From Sellimonas sp963559135 (GTDB taxonomy: Bacteria > Bacillota > Clostridia > Lachnospirales > Lachnospiraceae), in the NCBI GenBank assembly GCA_963559135.1, contig CAUWJP010000001.1, positions 62,001-126,000 of the forward strand: a stretch of DNA of 64,000 nucleotides, written 5' to 3'. Both the position numbers and the translations under genes were made by a program. Positions 35,339 to 45,376 of this stretch are shown here, piece after piece (the first letter of the stretch is position 1; every line of letters begins with the position of its first letter). A model generated the notes under the pieces. It was not told the DNA's origin. It did no database searches and worked only from the letters and a program-made list of their open reading frames with translations.

Positions 35339-37387
35339 TCAGGATCCCAAATACTCATCCAGTACAGCATCGTCCTTTTCCACAACATATGTACTTCCGC
35401 CTTTATCTTCTACATGTTCCACCATGCTGACAAGCAAGACTGGTTTGGATGTATTCTGGTCAGTGGTGAAGACGCTGAACCAGCCGATTTCCTGACCGGT
35501 GGTTCCCTGTTCGGATTTGAGCTCCGCAGTTCCGGTTTTGCCCGCGAGTTCCATATCATTTCGGTATGCAGCATAACCGGAGCCAGCCGGATTGTTGACC
35601 ACGGATTTCAGATCTTCTGTGAGAATGGATGTATTCTCCTGAGAGATCGCGTTTTCAATCCACACGGTAGCAGACGGATTGTCTTTGTAAATCAGGTATG
35701 GCTGAATCATGCTTCCATTATTGGAAAAGGCTGTATACATGACAGCCAGATGAAGCGGATTGGCCAGTACCTGTCCCTGTCCATAACCGCTGTCAGCAAG
35801 CTGGATCTCATCAGTAATGGAGCCGTCATTGTCGTACTGAGACTGGGACATCTTTATTTCAAACGGAACAACCTGGTTGAAACCGAATTTGTCCAGACCA
35901 GCGGTAAATTTGTCTGCGCCAAGAGTCAGAGCCGCTTTTGCAAAGAAAATATTATCTGAGTAAATCAATGCATTTTCCAGAGTGCCCGGTGAATAGTCCT
36001 GGAGGGTAGTTACATAGTAGCTGCCCCAGCTGGAGTCTTTCTGCCAGCTCGTTCCATTGCTTCCATAATCCTGATTTGGATCGATTGTTCCTTCTGCCAG
36101 ACCGATAGCAGCAGTAAACGGCTTTAAAGTGGAGCCTGGAGCGAAGGTCTGACGGAAGCGGTTGTAAAGAGGCTGGCTTTCGTCATTATTCAGCGTATTC
36201 CACTGATCGGTAGTAAGACCAAGAACAAACTGGTTCGTGTCATAAGATGGTGTGCTTACAAGAGCAAGCACTTCGCCGGTGTACGGATTCATGGCGACGG
36301 AGCATCCTTCATCTTCCTGGAACTGCTCATACAGAGCCTGCTGGAGTGTAATATCAATGGTCAGTCTGATATTTTCTCCATCTGTCTTATCCTGATAAGC
36401 AAGAACGGACTTCTGTTCTCCATTTTCATCTTCAATGACAATGGTATAGCCGTTTTTTCCACGGAGTTCGTCTTCATACAGAGATTCCAGTCCGCTTTTT
36501 CCGATGACACTGTCAGAAGAGTATCCTGCATCCGGATGTTCTTCCAGATCCTCAGCAGTGACATTGGACACGTATCCGATCAGATGTGCGGTGGCATTTC
36601 CGTACGGGTAATTTCTGACCTCCACAGTGGAAAGCATCACGCCGGAAACTTCAAGCAGCTTACTTCGCAGTTCCGCGTCAGAAGCGGAGATGGTTTTCAG
36701 AGGCACAAAAGAATCATCCGTTACCCAGCCCTGTGAGAGCTCAGATTCGATGTCGTCACTGGTCATTCCAAGGAGCTCTGCCAGAGTTTCAACATCCGCA
36801 GAATGCTCTTCGTTCATCTCTCCTGGGACAAGACCGACGGAATATGCGGTTCCGGTACCTGCGAGTACGACATTGTTTCTATCCAGGATCTGGCCTCGTG
36901 CGGCCTCATCGGTGTAGATCCGGACTTTATCCGTCGAAGTCAGTTCAGGAAAGATCACGCTGTCATCCCAGACAAGAACGGTGCCCTTTTCGCTGTCGTC
37001 TGTAAAGCGGGCTGTATTATCATAAGAAATTTCTCCTGCAAGTGTTGTCAAAGTAACCGAATAGGAAACGCTGTCTGTTTCTTCGGATTTGATCTTTACC
37101 TTGACATCGGAACAGCCGATTCCTTCGTAAATGTTCTGATTTCTTGAAATAAAATCATCTTTGGAGACATCCCCGGCATCCACAAGATTGTACATCTTTT
37201 CATAATCCTGTGAAGTGATATAGGAAAAATAATTCTTCAGAATATCGGAAGGCTTCTCTCCTGTACCACGCAGACGGAAGAAAAGAAAGATTCCTGCTGT
37301 GATAATGATAATGGCTGCCACAATCAGAATCACGGGAAGAACCATGGATTTCTTCCGTGAAGAAGAACGTCTTCTTTTTCCATTCAT
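35339..37387 (-). CDS. Penicillin-binding transpeptidase with MecA-type N-terminal domain
   Basis: A 682-residue class B PBP. A basic cytosolic start and one helix (VILIVAAIIIITAGIFLFF) precede a 120-residue NTF2-like MecA_N domain (SYITSQDYEKMYNLV onwards), a dimerisation domain with ARGQILDRNNVVLAGTG, and the transpeptidase with STLK (APGSTLKPF), SDN (IYSDNIFF) and KTG (AGKTGTAE). MecA_N-type PBPs act as low-affinity or accessory transpeptidases, and related Clostridia genes are common, so resistance is not implied. ATG 37387 with AGGAGGG upstream is used. A terminator read on the plus strand lies downstream. Confidence 0.9.
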   Translation of the reverse strand: MNGKRRRSSSRKKSMVLPVILIVAAIIIITAGIFLFFRLRGTGEKPSDILKNYFSYITSQDYEKMYNLVDAGDVSKDDFISRNQNIYEGIGCSDVKVKIKSEETDSVSYSVTLTTLAGEISYDNTARFTDDSEKGTVLVWDDSVIFPELTSTDKVRIYTDEAARGQILDRNNVVLAGTGTAYSVGLVPGEMNEEHSADVETLAELLGMTSDDIESELSQGWVTDDSFVPLKTISASDAELRSKLLEVSGVMLSTVEVRNYPYGNATAHLIGYVSNVTAEDLEEHPDAGYSSDSVIGKSGLESLYEDELRGKNGYTIVIEDENGEQKSVLAYQDKTDGENIRLTIDITLQQALYEQFQEDEGCSVAMNPYTGEVLALVSTPSYDTNQFVLGLTTDQWNTLNNDESQPLYNRFRQTFAPGSTLKPFTAAIGLAEGTIDPNQDYGSNGTSWQKDSSWGSYYVTTLQDYSPGTLENALIYSDNIFFAKAALTLGADKFTAGLDKFGFNQVVPFEIKMSQSQYDNDGSITDEIQLADSGYGQGQVLANPLHLAVMYTAFSNNGSMIQPYLIYKDNPSATVWIENAISQENTSILTEDLKSVVNNPAGSGYAAYRNDMELAGKTGTAELKSEQGTTGQEIGWFSVFTTDQNTSKPVLLVSMVEHVEDKGGSTYVVEKDDAVLDEYLGS

Positions 37388-37530
37388 AAAATGTAATTCC
37401 CTCCTTATAAATAGTATACAAAAGTAATATCCTAGTTTCATTATATCGGATTTCCCTTTGCTTTTCAGCAACTTTAGGAAAAAATAAGAAAAAGTGACAG
37501 GACATACTTTTTTCAAAAATTCATCACAGG

Positions 37531-37559
37531 TTCACCATAATAAGGCATTATAGTATAAG
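37531..37559 (+). promoter_or_regulatory. Putative htrA promoter
   Basis: TTCACC at 37531-37536, a 17-base spacer and TATAAG at 37554-37559, about 40 bases before ATG 37600. Confidence 0.45.
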
Positions 37560-37599
37560 ATGTAAAAAGGAAACGAAGATAAAAAGGAAGTGCATAATC

Positions 37600-38955
37600 A
37601 TGAGAAAACAGTTTTTTAACTTTCATAAAGATACGGAAGAAAACAGAAACAATATGTCAAATGAACAGTCACAGGGATACGAAGGATATCAGAATTATGG
37701 AAACGATTATCAGCAAAACTACCAGCAGGATTCTTTTTATCCATACGGACAGCAGACTCCGGAACAGAATCCGAATAAAAAGTCTCCAAAGAAGAGAAAA
37801 GGAGTTAAGACAGTTGCAGCAGTTGCAGGACTTGCCGTTCTCTTCGGCGGTATAGCCGGTGGTGCATTCTACGGAGTTAATTATCTGGCAGTCGGAAACA
37901 GTAGTTCTGCCAACCAGATTGCACAGGCTGATACAGCAAGCCTGACACAGGTTTCCTCAGGGACAACTAATACAGATCTGACAGATCTGGTAAAAGCGAG
38001 CATGCCGTTTGTCGTATCCATCCAGAATATGTCAGTAGAAGAAGTACAGGACTTCTTCGGTGGTACATCCCAGCAGGAAGCCACGAGTGTAGGATCCGGT
38101 ATTATTATCGGAGAAAATGACACAGAACTTCAGATTGTAACAAATGCCCATGTAGTGGAGAATGCCGATACTCTGACTGTAACATTCAATGATGACACCA
38201 GTCTGGAAGCCAACATCAAGGGTTCCAATTCAGATAAAGACCTTGCGGTTGTAGCTGTTCCACTCGATAGCATCAGCAGCGATACAAAGTCAGCAATTAA
38301 GACAGCTACTCTTGGAGATTCTGATGCACTGCAGGTTGGCGAGGAAGTCGTTGCAATCGGTAACGCACTTGGATATGGACAGTCCGTAACAAACGGAATT
38401 GTAAGTGCTAAGGACAGAGAGATCAGCGGATATAACGGAACTTTGATCCAGACAAACGCAGCGATCAATCCTGGTAACAGCGGTGGTGCGCTTCTGAATA
38501 CAAAAGGTGAAGTCATCGGTATCAACTGTGCAAAAATCAGTGACTCCTCTGTAGAGGGTATGGGTTATGCTATCCCGGTTTCTGAAGTTTCAGATATTAT
38601 TCAGGAACTGATGAATCAGGAAACAAAGACAAAAGTCAGTGAAGAAGAGCAGGGAAGTCTTGGAATCCAGGTTATGGATATTGACGAGACAACAGCAGAG
38701 CGTTACGGAATGCCACAGGGCGTTTACATCACCGGTCTGACACAGAATGATACAGATTCTGACCTGCAGCGCGGATATATTATTACAGCATTGAATGGAA
38801 CCTCCATTACAGATACCAGTGATCTTCAGAATGAACTTGGTTACTACCGTGCAGGTGAGGATGTTACGTTGACCGTGCAGTCTGCAGGAACGAATGGCGA
38901 ATATACATCCCAGGATATTACCGTAACACTGGTTTCAAGCCAAGCAAATCAGTAG
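37600..38955 (+). CDS. HtrA/DegP-type serine protease with PDZ domain
   Basis: A 451-residue membrane-anchored protease. Residues 19-60 are low-complexity (Gln, Tyr, Asn), followed by a Lys-rich stretch and the helix AAVAGLAVLFGGIAGG. The chymotrypsin-like domain carries the catalytic triad: His in TNAHVVENA, Asp in DKDLAVVAV, Ser in NPGNSGGALL. A C-terminal PDZ domain begins near SLGIQVMDID. HtrA proteins degrade misfolded envelope proteins. Promoter candidate at 37531. No CssRS-like two-component system lies nearby, so regulation is unknown. Confidence 0.93.
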   Translation: MRKQFFNFHKDTEENRNNMSNEQSQGYEGYQNYGNDYQQNYQQDSFYPYGQQTPEQNPNKKSPKKRKGVKTVAAVAGLAVLFGGIAGGAFYGVNYLAVGNSSSANQIAQADTASLTQVSSGTTNTDLTDLVKASMPFVVSIQNMSVEEVQDFFGGTSQQEATSVGSGIIIGENDTELQIVTNAHVVENADTLTVTFNDDTSLEANIKGSNSDKDLAVVAVPLDSISSDTKSAIKTATLGDSDALQVGEEVVAIGNALGYGQSVTNGIVSAKDREISGYNGTLIQTNAAINPGNSGGALLNTKGEVIGINCAKISDSSVEGMGYAIPVSEVSDIIQELMNQETKTKVSEEEQGSLGIQVMDIDETTAERYGMPQGVYITGLTQNDTDSDLQRGYIITALNGTSITDTSDLQNELGYYRAGEDVTLTVQSAGTNGEYTSQDITVTLVSSQANQ

Positions 38956-39028
38956 CCCCGGCATACCACTTGATTTTTCCGGATACAGACCATATAATAT
39001 GGTTGTACATCATGACAGGAGTGAAACG

Positions 39029-40018
39029 ATGAACAAATACCGGAAAGAACATGATAACAGATGGTATGAGATTACACTGCGTGACGAGAGTGTCAAGCTT
39101 GTGAAAGGGCAGCAGTCCATACCGACAGTCAAACGAAAATATAAAGGCCAGATCCGTTCCATTAAGCGGGTTTCCATGCAGGGTCTGCAGGACAGGCAGA
39201 AGGAGAGACTTGGAAATCACATCGCTTTTCTGGATCTGGAATATAATACAGGGGATCAAAATAAATACCCGACGGAAATCATTTCCGTCGGGATATTGAT
39301 CGTTGAGAGGAAAAGTATGAAAGAAAGGGATTCATACTATTCTCTTGTTCGACCGAAAATGAACAAGGTGCTGAATCCATACTGCCTGGAATTGACAGGG
39401 CTCAGGCAGGTAGAGGTGGATCATGCGCCGGTATTCGGACAGGTTTTTCATGAGGTACTTGATCTGTACCGTAAATGGAATATCCGGCAGACATTTGTGT
39501 TTGGAAGTGCAGATAAACCGGTTTTTCTGGATAATCTGCTTCTGAACGAAGAGGAAGAAGAATTGTACCGGATTGGCGAAGGAATGAGGGATATTTCGTT
39601 TCAGTTATTTTTGACTTTATTTGGAAAGGACGGGAGTCTTTCACTGGAGAAGATGGGAAGAATCCTGAATGTCTCGGTGGATGGAGCGCTTCACAATGCG
39701 CTGAATGATGCAAGGCTTCTTTATTTATGCTATCGTGCAGTGATAAAAGGCGAGATTCCGCAGGATAGACTTTCCATGGCTAAAGAAGAGCTTTTGATAC
39801 GAGAGGCCTACCAGAAAAGCCGTAAATTTGAAGAGCCTATGACTGGATACCCGGAAGAGAAAAGGCAGGCAGCGTATGAATTGATTGAGGAGCTTATGAG
39901 CACGGTAAAGACGGACTCACTTCGGGAAAAAGGGAAAGTCCTGGCGCTTTGCGACGACATTCTGCTGATGACAGGGGAGAGGCCGCGTTATCAAAGAGAG
40001 TATTTTCACTGGATATAA
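39029..40018 (+). CDS. DEDDh 3'-5' exonuclease
   Basis: A 329-residue protein whose first 70 residues are unassigned and basic. Then come the three exonuclease motifs: DLE in FLDLEYNT, an Asp motif in FGSADKPVFLDN and HNALNDARLLY (H-x4-D), which places it in the DEDDh family (ExoX/DnaQ-like). It would trim single-stranded or mismatched 3' ends. ATG 39029 with CAGGAGTG upstream; the open reading frame further upstream lacks a site. The N-terminal extension and the C-terminal helical tail of about 100 residues are not recognised. Confidence 0.8.
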   Translation: MNKYRKEHDNRWYEITLRDESVKLVKGQQSIPTVKRKYKGQIRSIKRVSMQGLQDRQKERLGNHIAFLDLEYNTGDQNKYPTEIISVGILIVERKSMKERDSYYSLVRPKMNKVLNPYCLELTGLRQVEVDHAPVFGQVFHEVLDLYRKWNIRQTFVFGSADKPVFLDNLLLNEEEEELYRIGEGMRDISFQLFLTLFGKDGSLSLEKMGRILNVSVDGALHNALNDARLLYLCYRAVIKGEIPQDRLSMAKEELLIREAYQKSRKFEEPMTGYPEEKRQAAYELIEELMSTVKTDSLREKGKVLALCDDILLMTGERPRYQREYFHWI

Positions 40019-40044
40019 TAAAGACAGAAAAAGGAGAACGTAGT

Positions 40045-43000
40045 ATGCTTCAGATTAAACACATACGAAAGGAATACCGGACAGGAAAGCTGGTGCAGAA
40101 AGCGCTTGACGATGTGAGTCTGAATCTTAGGGATAATGAGTTTGTAGCAATTCTCGGGCCGAGCGGTTCCGGAAAGACGACGCTTTTAAATATTATCGGA
40201 GGATTGGATCGGTATGACAGTGGAGACCTGATTATCAATGGTATATCGACAAAGCAGTATAAGGACAGGGACTGGGATTCCTATAGAAACCATACGATTG
40301 GATTTGTGTTTCAAAGTTACAACTTGATCCCGCATCAGACCATTTTGGCCAATGTGGAGCTGGCTCTTACAATTTCCGGAGTCGGGAAAGCCGAAAGGCG
40401 GGAGCGGGCGCAGAAGGCACTGGAAGAGGTAGGACTGGGCGAACAGGTACACAAAAAGCCGAACCAGCTTTCCGGAGGGCAGATGCAGAGGGTTGCGATT
40501 GCGCGTGCCCTTGTCAATGATCCGGATATTCTGTTGGCAGATGAGCCGACGGGGGCGCTGGACAGTGCGACGAGTGTTCAGGTCATGGATCTTTTAAGGG
40601 AGGTAGCTAAAGACCGTCTGGTTGTCATGGTTACCCACAACCCAGAGCTGGCAGAGGAATATGCGACCCGGATCGTCAATCTGAAAGACGGAAAGATCCG
40701 ATCGGATACTAACCCGTACGAGGTGGATGAAACTGTCTTAAAAAAGCCGGAGCACCAGAATATGGGGAAATCGTCCATGTCGCTTCTGACCGCGTTATCG
40801 CTCAGTTTTAATAACCTGAGAACAAAAAAGGCAAGAACGCTTCTGACCTCTTTTGCAGGTTCGATCGGAATTATCGGAATTGCACTGATCCTTGCACTTT
40901 CTACAGGAGTCAATCAGTACATCCAGTCGGTGGAAGAGGATACTCTTTCGGAATATCCGCTTGAGATTCAAAGCACTGGAATTGATATGACCGCCATGCT
41001 CGGAGACGGGGTCCGAGAAGAGAAAGAGGATGGCGAGGTGGATGTAATCCAGATGGTCAGTAATATGTTTTCCACCATGGATTCCAACGACCTCGAATCA
41101 TTAAAGAAGTATCTGGACAGTGGCGAGAGTGACATTAAAGATTACACCAATGCGGTAGAATATTCTTATTCAGTCTCCCCGCAGATTTACCGGGAGGACG
41201 GAGATTCGATCCGGCAGGTGAATCCGGACAGCTCTTTTGATGCCCTTGGATTTGGATCAGCTTCCGGATCCAACAGTATAATGTCCTCGATGATGAGTAC
41301 AGATATGTTTTACGAGATGCCGGAAAATGAAAATCTCTATAAAGGGCAGTACGATGTGAAAGCCGGACGCTGGCCGGAGAAATACAACGAGTGTGTGGTT
41401 GTCCTGACGGCAAACGGCGATGTCAGTGATTTTATGCTGTATACACTTGGACTGAGGGATTCTATGGAACTGGATGAAATGATCCAACAGTTTATCAATG
41501 AAGAAGATATTGAAACACCGGAAAATATGGGAAGTTATACCTATGAAGATTTTATCGGTATTACCTTTAAACTGGTCAACAGTGCGGATTATTATGTGTA
41601 TGACAGTCAGTACGGTGTCTGGACAGATAAGTCTGGCAATGAAACTTATATGAAAAATCTTGTAAAAAATGGGGAAGATCTCGAAGTTGTAGGTGTTGTC
41701 CAGCCGGCAGAGGATGCCAGTGCAGTGGCGCTTTCATCAGGAATTGGCTATCCGTCTTCTCTGACCAAACATGTTGTAAAAGAGGCAGAAGACAGTGAGA
41801 TTGTTAAACAGCAGGTCGCAAATCCGAATGTGAATATCTTTACCGGGGAGACGTTCGGTGAGACAAACAGTCAGAAGGGGCTGGATATGAAATCCTTATT
41901 TACTGTTAATACGGAGGCGCTGGAAAATGCATTTCATTTCAACAGCGATGCGTTTTCAGGAAATCTCTCCGGGTCAGTAGACTTTTCCGATCTATTCCAG
42001 ATAGATGGAAACACACTGGATCTTTCTGGGATGGTGGATCTTTCCGGAATCCAGATTGAGCTTCCTGATACAGGAAGCCTGAATCTGAATGATCTGATGG
42101 AGGATCTGAACCTTACGGTATCGGCGGACGGGATGACGAAACTGGCGGGGAATCTTATTTCCGGCTATCAGGATTACGCAAAAGAGCATCCGGAGGCGGA
42201 TTATTCGGGACTGAGCGAAGATTTTGCAGGGTATTTGAAAAGTACAGATGCACAGGAGATTCTCAAAGAAAATATTCTGGAGATCATTGAGTCAAACGGA
42301 GATATCACCGCATCAGTTGAGCAGATTCAAAATCTCTTCCGTGAGATTTTAAATGGATATATGGAGTATGCGGCAGAACACGGGTATACAGATACAGACA
42401 GATTTGATGAGTATCTCTTGGAATATCTGCAGACACCGGAGGCGGTAGAGATTATCAACCGGTGGGGCAGCAAGATCTTTGAGTCTGCGGAGGATATTTC
42501 CATTACGACGGAGCAGCTTCAGAAGATTGCCAAGGAGATGGCAGAGGGGTATCTGGATTATGCCGCAAAGAATCAGCTTCCGGATCTGACAAAGATGGAT
42601 GACTATTTTGTGAACTATTTGAATACGGATGCCGGAAAAGAGGTTCTTTCATCCGGAATTACAGAGATGGTGGATATGGAGAGCCTGCAGTCTCAGCTTG
42701 GAACAGCTCTTGAAAGTTATATGAAAGAGGCTATGGGCGCATATACGGGAGCCATTTCGGATGCACTGGAAACCCAGATCAGTTCTGTTATGAACCAGGT
42801 AGTAAGCCAGATGAGCACTGGAATGGAGACGGTGATGCAAAGAGCGATGAATCAGGTGGGAACGAGCCTTCAGGAGGCTATGGGAAATGCTATGACCATT
42901 GATGCGGATGCCTTTGCCAATGCGTTTGAAATGAACATGAGTGAAGAAGAACTGTCCGAGCTGATGATGTCCATGCAGTCTACAGGAGAGACGACCTATG

Positions 43001-43617
43001 ACAGCAATTTAAGAAATCTTGGATATGTAGATTTTGATGTGCCGACAGGCATTGCCATTTATCCGAAGGATTTTGAAAGTAAAGAAGAAGTTGTAAAGAT
43101 TCTGGACGGCTACAATGACCAGATGGAGGCACAGGGAAAAGATGAACAGGTTATTACCTATACAGATATGGTTGGTACCCTGATGTCTTCTGTGACAGAT
43201 ATAATTGATATTATCAGTTATGTGCTGATCGCCTTTGTGGCAATTTCCCTTGTGGTTTCTTCCATTATGATCGGAGTTATCACCTACATCAGCGTGCTGG
43301 AGCGGAAAAAGGAAATCGGAATCCTGCGGGCCATCGGAGCTTCTAAGGGGAATATTTCCCAGGTATTCAATGCAGAGACCTTTATCATCGGACTCTGTGC
43401 CGGACTCATTGGAATCGGACTTTCTCTTCTTCTTCTCATACCGGGCAATGCATTGATCCATCATCTGGCAGATTCGAATGAGGTCAACGCGGTACTTCAT
43501 GTAACGCCGGCACTGGTTCTGATTGGGTTAAGTGTCGTGCTTACACTGCTTGGCGGATTGATCCCTTCGAGAAAGGCTGCAAAGAGTGATCCGGTAACAG
43601 CTCTTCGTACTGAATAA
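40045..43617 (+). CDS. Fused ABC transporter ATPase-permease (MacB/FtsX-like) with giant extracellular domain
   Basis: A 1,190-residue protein. Residues 1-230 are an ABC ATPase with Walker A GPSGSGKTT, signature LSGGQMQRV and Walker B ILLADEPTGALD, of the MacB/LolD class. Then come a first helix (SFAGSIGIIGIALILALST near 270-290), an extracellular region of about 750 residues, and three C-terminal helices with the FtsX-type loop ERKKEIGILRAIGASKGNIS. The extracellular part contains three tandem 64-residue repeats. MacB-class systems usually move peptides or act as mechanotransducers rather than as bulk exporters. ATG 40045 with AAAGGAGAACG upstream. No dedicated adaptor neighbours it. Confidence 0.88.
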   Translation: MLQIKHIRKEYRTGKLVQKALDDVSLNLRDNEFVAILGPSGSGKTTLLNIIGGLDRYDSGDLIINGISTKQYKDRDWDSYRNHTIGFVFQSYNLIPHQTILANVELALTISGVGKAERRERAQKALEEVGLGEQVHKKPNQLSGGQMQRVAIARALVNDPDILLADEPTGALDSATSVQVMDLLREVAKDRLVVMVTHNPELAEEYATRIVNLKDGKIRSDTNPYEVDETVLKKPEHQNMGKSSMSLLTALSLSFNNLRTKKARTLLTSFAGSIGIIGIALILALSTGVNQYIQSVEEDTLSEYPLEIQSTGIDMTAMLGDGVREEKEDGEVDVIQMVSNMFSTMDSNDLESLKKYLDSGESDIKDYTNAVEYSYSVSPQIYREDGDSIRQVNPDSSFDALGFGSASGSNSIMSSMMSTDMFYEMPENENLYKGQYDVKAGRWPEKYNECVVVLTANGDVSDFMLYTLGLRDSMELDEMIQQFINEEDIETPENMGSYTYEDFIGITFKLVNSADYYVYDSQYGVWTDKSGNETYMKNLVKNGEDLEVVGVVQPAEDASAVALSSGIGYPSSLTKHVVKEAEDSEIVKQQVANPNVNIFTGETFGETNSQKGLDMKSLFTVNTEALENAFHFNSDAFSGNLSGSVDFSDLFQIDGNTLDLSGMVDLSGIQIELPDTGSLNLNDLMEDLNLTVSADGMTKLAGNLISGYQDYAKEHPEADYSGLSEDFAGYLKSTDAQEILKENILEIIESNGDITASVEQIQNLFREILNGYMEYAAEHGYTDTDRFDEYLLEYLQTPEAVEIINRWGSKIFESAEDISITTEQLQKIAKEMAEGYLDYAAKNQLPDLTKMDDYFVNYLNTDAGKEVLSSGITEMVDMESLQSQLGTALESYMKEAMGAYTGAISDALETQISSVMNQVVSQMSTGMETVMQRAMNQVGTSLQEAMGNAMTIDADAFANAFEMNMSEEELSELMMSMQSTGETTYDSNLRNLGYVDFDVPTGIAIYPKDFESKEEVVKILDGYNDQMEAQGKDEQVITYTDMVGTLMSSVTDIIDIISYVLIAFVAISLVVSSIMIGVITYISVLERKKEIGILRAIGASKGNISQVFNAETFIIGLCAGLIGIGLSLLLLIPGNALIHHLADSNEVNAVLHVTPALVLIGLSVVLTLLGGLIPSRKAAKSDPVTALRTE
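42163..42738 (+). repeat. Three tandem 192-bp (64-residue) repeats inside the ABC permease
   Basis: Residues 707-770, 771-834 and 835-898 align with no gaps at a strict 64-residue period: each starts GYxxYA (GYQDYAKEH, GYMEYAAEH, GYLDYAAKN), continues with a Tyr-Leu stretch before T/P-x-A (GYLKSTDA, EYLQTPEA, NYLNTDAG) and a Glu-Ile helix. Copy 3 diverges in its second half. DNA identity is low, so the duplication is old. Confidence 0.8.
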
Positions 43618-43620
43618 TAG

Positions 43621-44273
43621 GTTGAACGGGCAAAAAAGGCTATGCAGGAGAAGGATAATGTGATCCGGATCGGGACGTCACCGATGACTCCGGCATCTCC
43701 TCTTGTGCAGGCGTGGTCCACAATTCAGAAAATTATCCGGATATCAAGCTTCAGATGGTTCCTTATATGAACAGCATGGAGAATGCGAGAGAGATTCTGA
43801 AAAGCCTGGGGAAGAACATCGATATCGTAGCAGGCATTTTCGATGAAACAATGTTGAAACTTCGGCAGTGCTCCGGACTGGAGCTCTCCAGACAGCGAAT
43901 CTGCTGTGCGGTGTCGGTTAATCACAGGCTTGCCCAGAAGGAGCTGCTGACCTTCCAGGATCTGTACGGGGAAAATTTCCTGATGATGCATAGGGGATGG
44001 AGCAACTATGCGGATGAACTTAGAGAGGATATCTGGAAAAATCACCCTCAGATCCATGTGGTGGATTTTGATATATACAGCCTCGATATTTTCAACCAGT
44101 GTGAAAATAGTAATGACATTTTGATGGCGGTGGAAAACTGGAAAGATGTCCATCCGCTTCTGAAAGTGATCCCGGTAGAATGGAAATATACGATTCCGTT
44201 TGGAATTCTGTATTCTCTGGAACCGACGGATCTGGTAAAGAGATTTTTAAAAGCAATGCAAAAGGCGGTTTAG
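43621..44273 (+). pseudogene. Broken LysR-type regulator (effector domain only, frameshifted)
   Basis: Two frames together make a LysR substrate-binding domain. The first frame, open from 43621 (VERAKKAMQEKDNVIRIGTSPM...), runs on out of frame, while a shifted frame from about 43713 gives NSENYPDIKLQMVPYMNSMEN and continues to a stop at 44273. The frameshift lies near 43710-43740. No helix-turn-helix remains; coding sequence begins directly behind the ABC gene stop (TAATAG). The order LysR-ApbE suggests the former target may have been near. Confidence 0.8.
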
Positions 44274-44275
44274 GC

Positions 44276-45367
44276 ATGAGAAGATATAAGACGGAAAAAA
44301 ATTACCGCACAGGAATGGCTGTGTTTGCGCTTCTGTGCAGTCTGGCTCTGACAGCTTGTCAGGGAACGCTGAATACAGACGGCAATAGTCAGGAGGAATC
44401 CACGAGAGAGTTTTTCGCCATGGATACCTATATGACATTTACCGCATATGGAAATGGTGCTAAGGAGGCGCTGGAAAAGGCGGAAAAAGAAATTCAGGCA
44501 CTGGAATCCGAGTGGTCTGTTACCGATGAAGACAGCGAAATTTATGCGGTCAACCACAGTAATGGGAATGTGGTGACGCTCAGTGAGGAGACAGCAGCTG
44601 TTGTCAGCTTTGCTCTGGAAATGGCAAAAGAGACCGATGGAGCACTGGAGCCTACCATTTATCCGGTGCTGACTGCATGGGGATTTACAACTGGCGAAAA
44701 CCGGATTCCGGGAAGTGATGAGATTCAGTCGCTTCTTGGCCGAGTCGGCTACGCAAATGTAGAACTGAATGGGCAGGAAATCCGTCTGCCGGAAGGAATG
44801 GAGCTGGATCTGGGAGCAGTAGGAAAAGGCTATGCCGGTGATCTGACGGCAGAGATTGTAAAAGAGAGCGGAGTAACGTCTGCCCTTTTAAATATCGGCG
44901 GCAATGTTCAGACAGTGGGATCCAGACCGGATGGAAATGACTGGCGGCTTGCCATACGGAGCCCTTACGGAGACGGAGAAGTCGGCGTGCTGGAAGTGTC
45001 GGATTGTGCCGTGGTGACTTCCGGAAATTATGAGCGGTATTTTACCGGAGAGGATGGAAAACGATACGGACACATCATTGATCCGAAGACCGGATACCCG
45101 GTGGATAACGGACTGGCCTCTGTGACGATTGTGACCGAGAAAGGGAAAATGGGAGATGCCCTTTCTACATCTATGTTCGTAAAGGGGCTGAAAGGTGCGC
45201 AGGAATACTGGAAATCTCACGAAGGATTTGACATGATTCTGATGACGGAGGATGGAGAAATCTATCTGACCGAAGGTATTGAGGACAGCTTTACCTTGAC
45301 CGATAGCTTCAGTAATATGGAGAAACATATCGTCAGAAGAGAGATGCCGAAGAGGAAAAGAGAATAA
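44276..45367 (+). CDS. apbE: FAD:protein FMN transferase ApbE (lipoprotein)
   Basis: A 363-residue lipoprotein with signal LLCSLALTACQG (lipobox LTAC). The ApbE core shows MDTYMTFTAYG near residue 50, ELDLGAVGKGYAGD, LLNIGGNVQTVGS, and GHIIDPKTGYPVDNG with the metal-binding residues. ApbE covalently attaches FMN to Thr/Ser of NqrC/RnfG-type and related proteins, here acting outside the membrane. The ATG at 44276 follows the LysR remnant by two bases with no strong ribosome binding site. Its flavinylation target is not in the window. Confidence 0.93.
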   Translation: MRRYKTEKNYRTGMAVFALLCSLALTACQGTLNTDGNSQEESTREFFAMDTYMTFTAYGNGAKEALEKAEKEIQALESEWSVTDEDSEIYAVNHSNGNVVTLSEETAAVVSFALEMAKETDGALEPTIYPVLTAWGFTTGENRIPGSDEIQSLLGRVGYANVELNGQEIRLPEGMELDLGAVGKGYAGDLTAEIVKESGVTSALLNIGGNVQTVGSRPDGNDWRLAIRSPYGDGEVGVLEVSDCAVVTSGNYERYFTGEDGKRYGHIIDPKTGYPVDNGLASVTIVTEKGKMGDALSTSMFVKGLKGAQEYWKSHEGFDMILMTEDGEIYLTEGIEDSFTLTDSFSNMEKHIVRREMPKRKRE

Positions 45368-45376
45368 GAACATAGG

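Noticed and set aside
42163..42738. DNA-level tandem repeat or slippage hot spot
   Set aside because: The period is clear in protein but DNA copies have diverged, so recent repeat expansion is unlikely.
43713..44273. Possible intact 186-residue gene between the ABC transporter and apbE
   Set aside because: Homology begins in another frame upstream and there is no helix-turn-helix, so it is a broken LysR rather than a separate gene.
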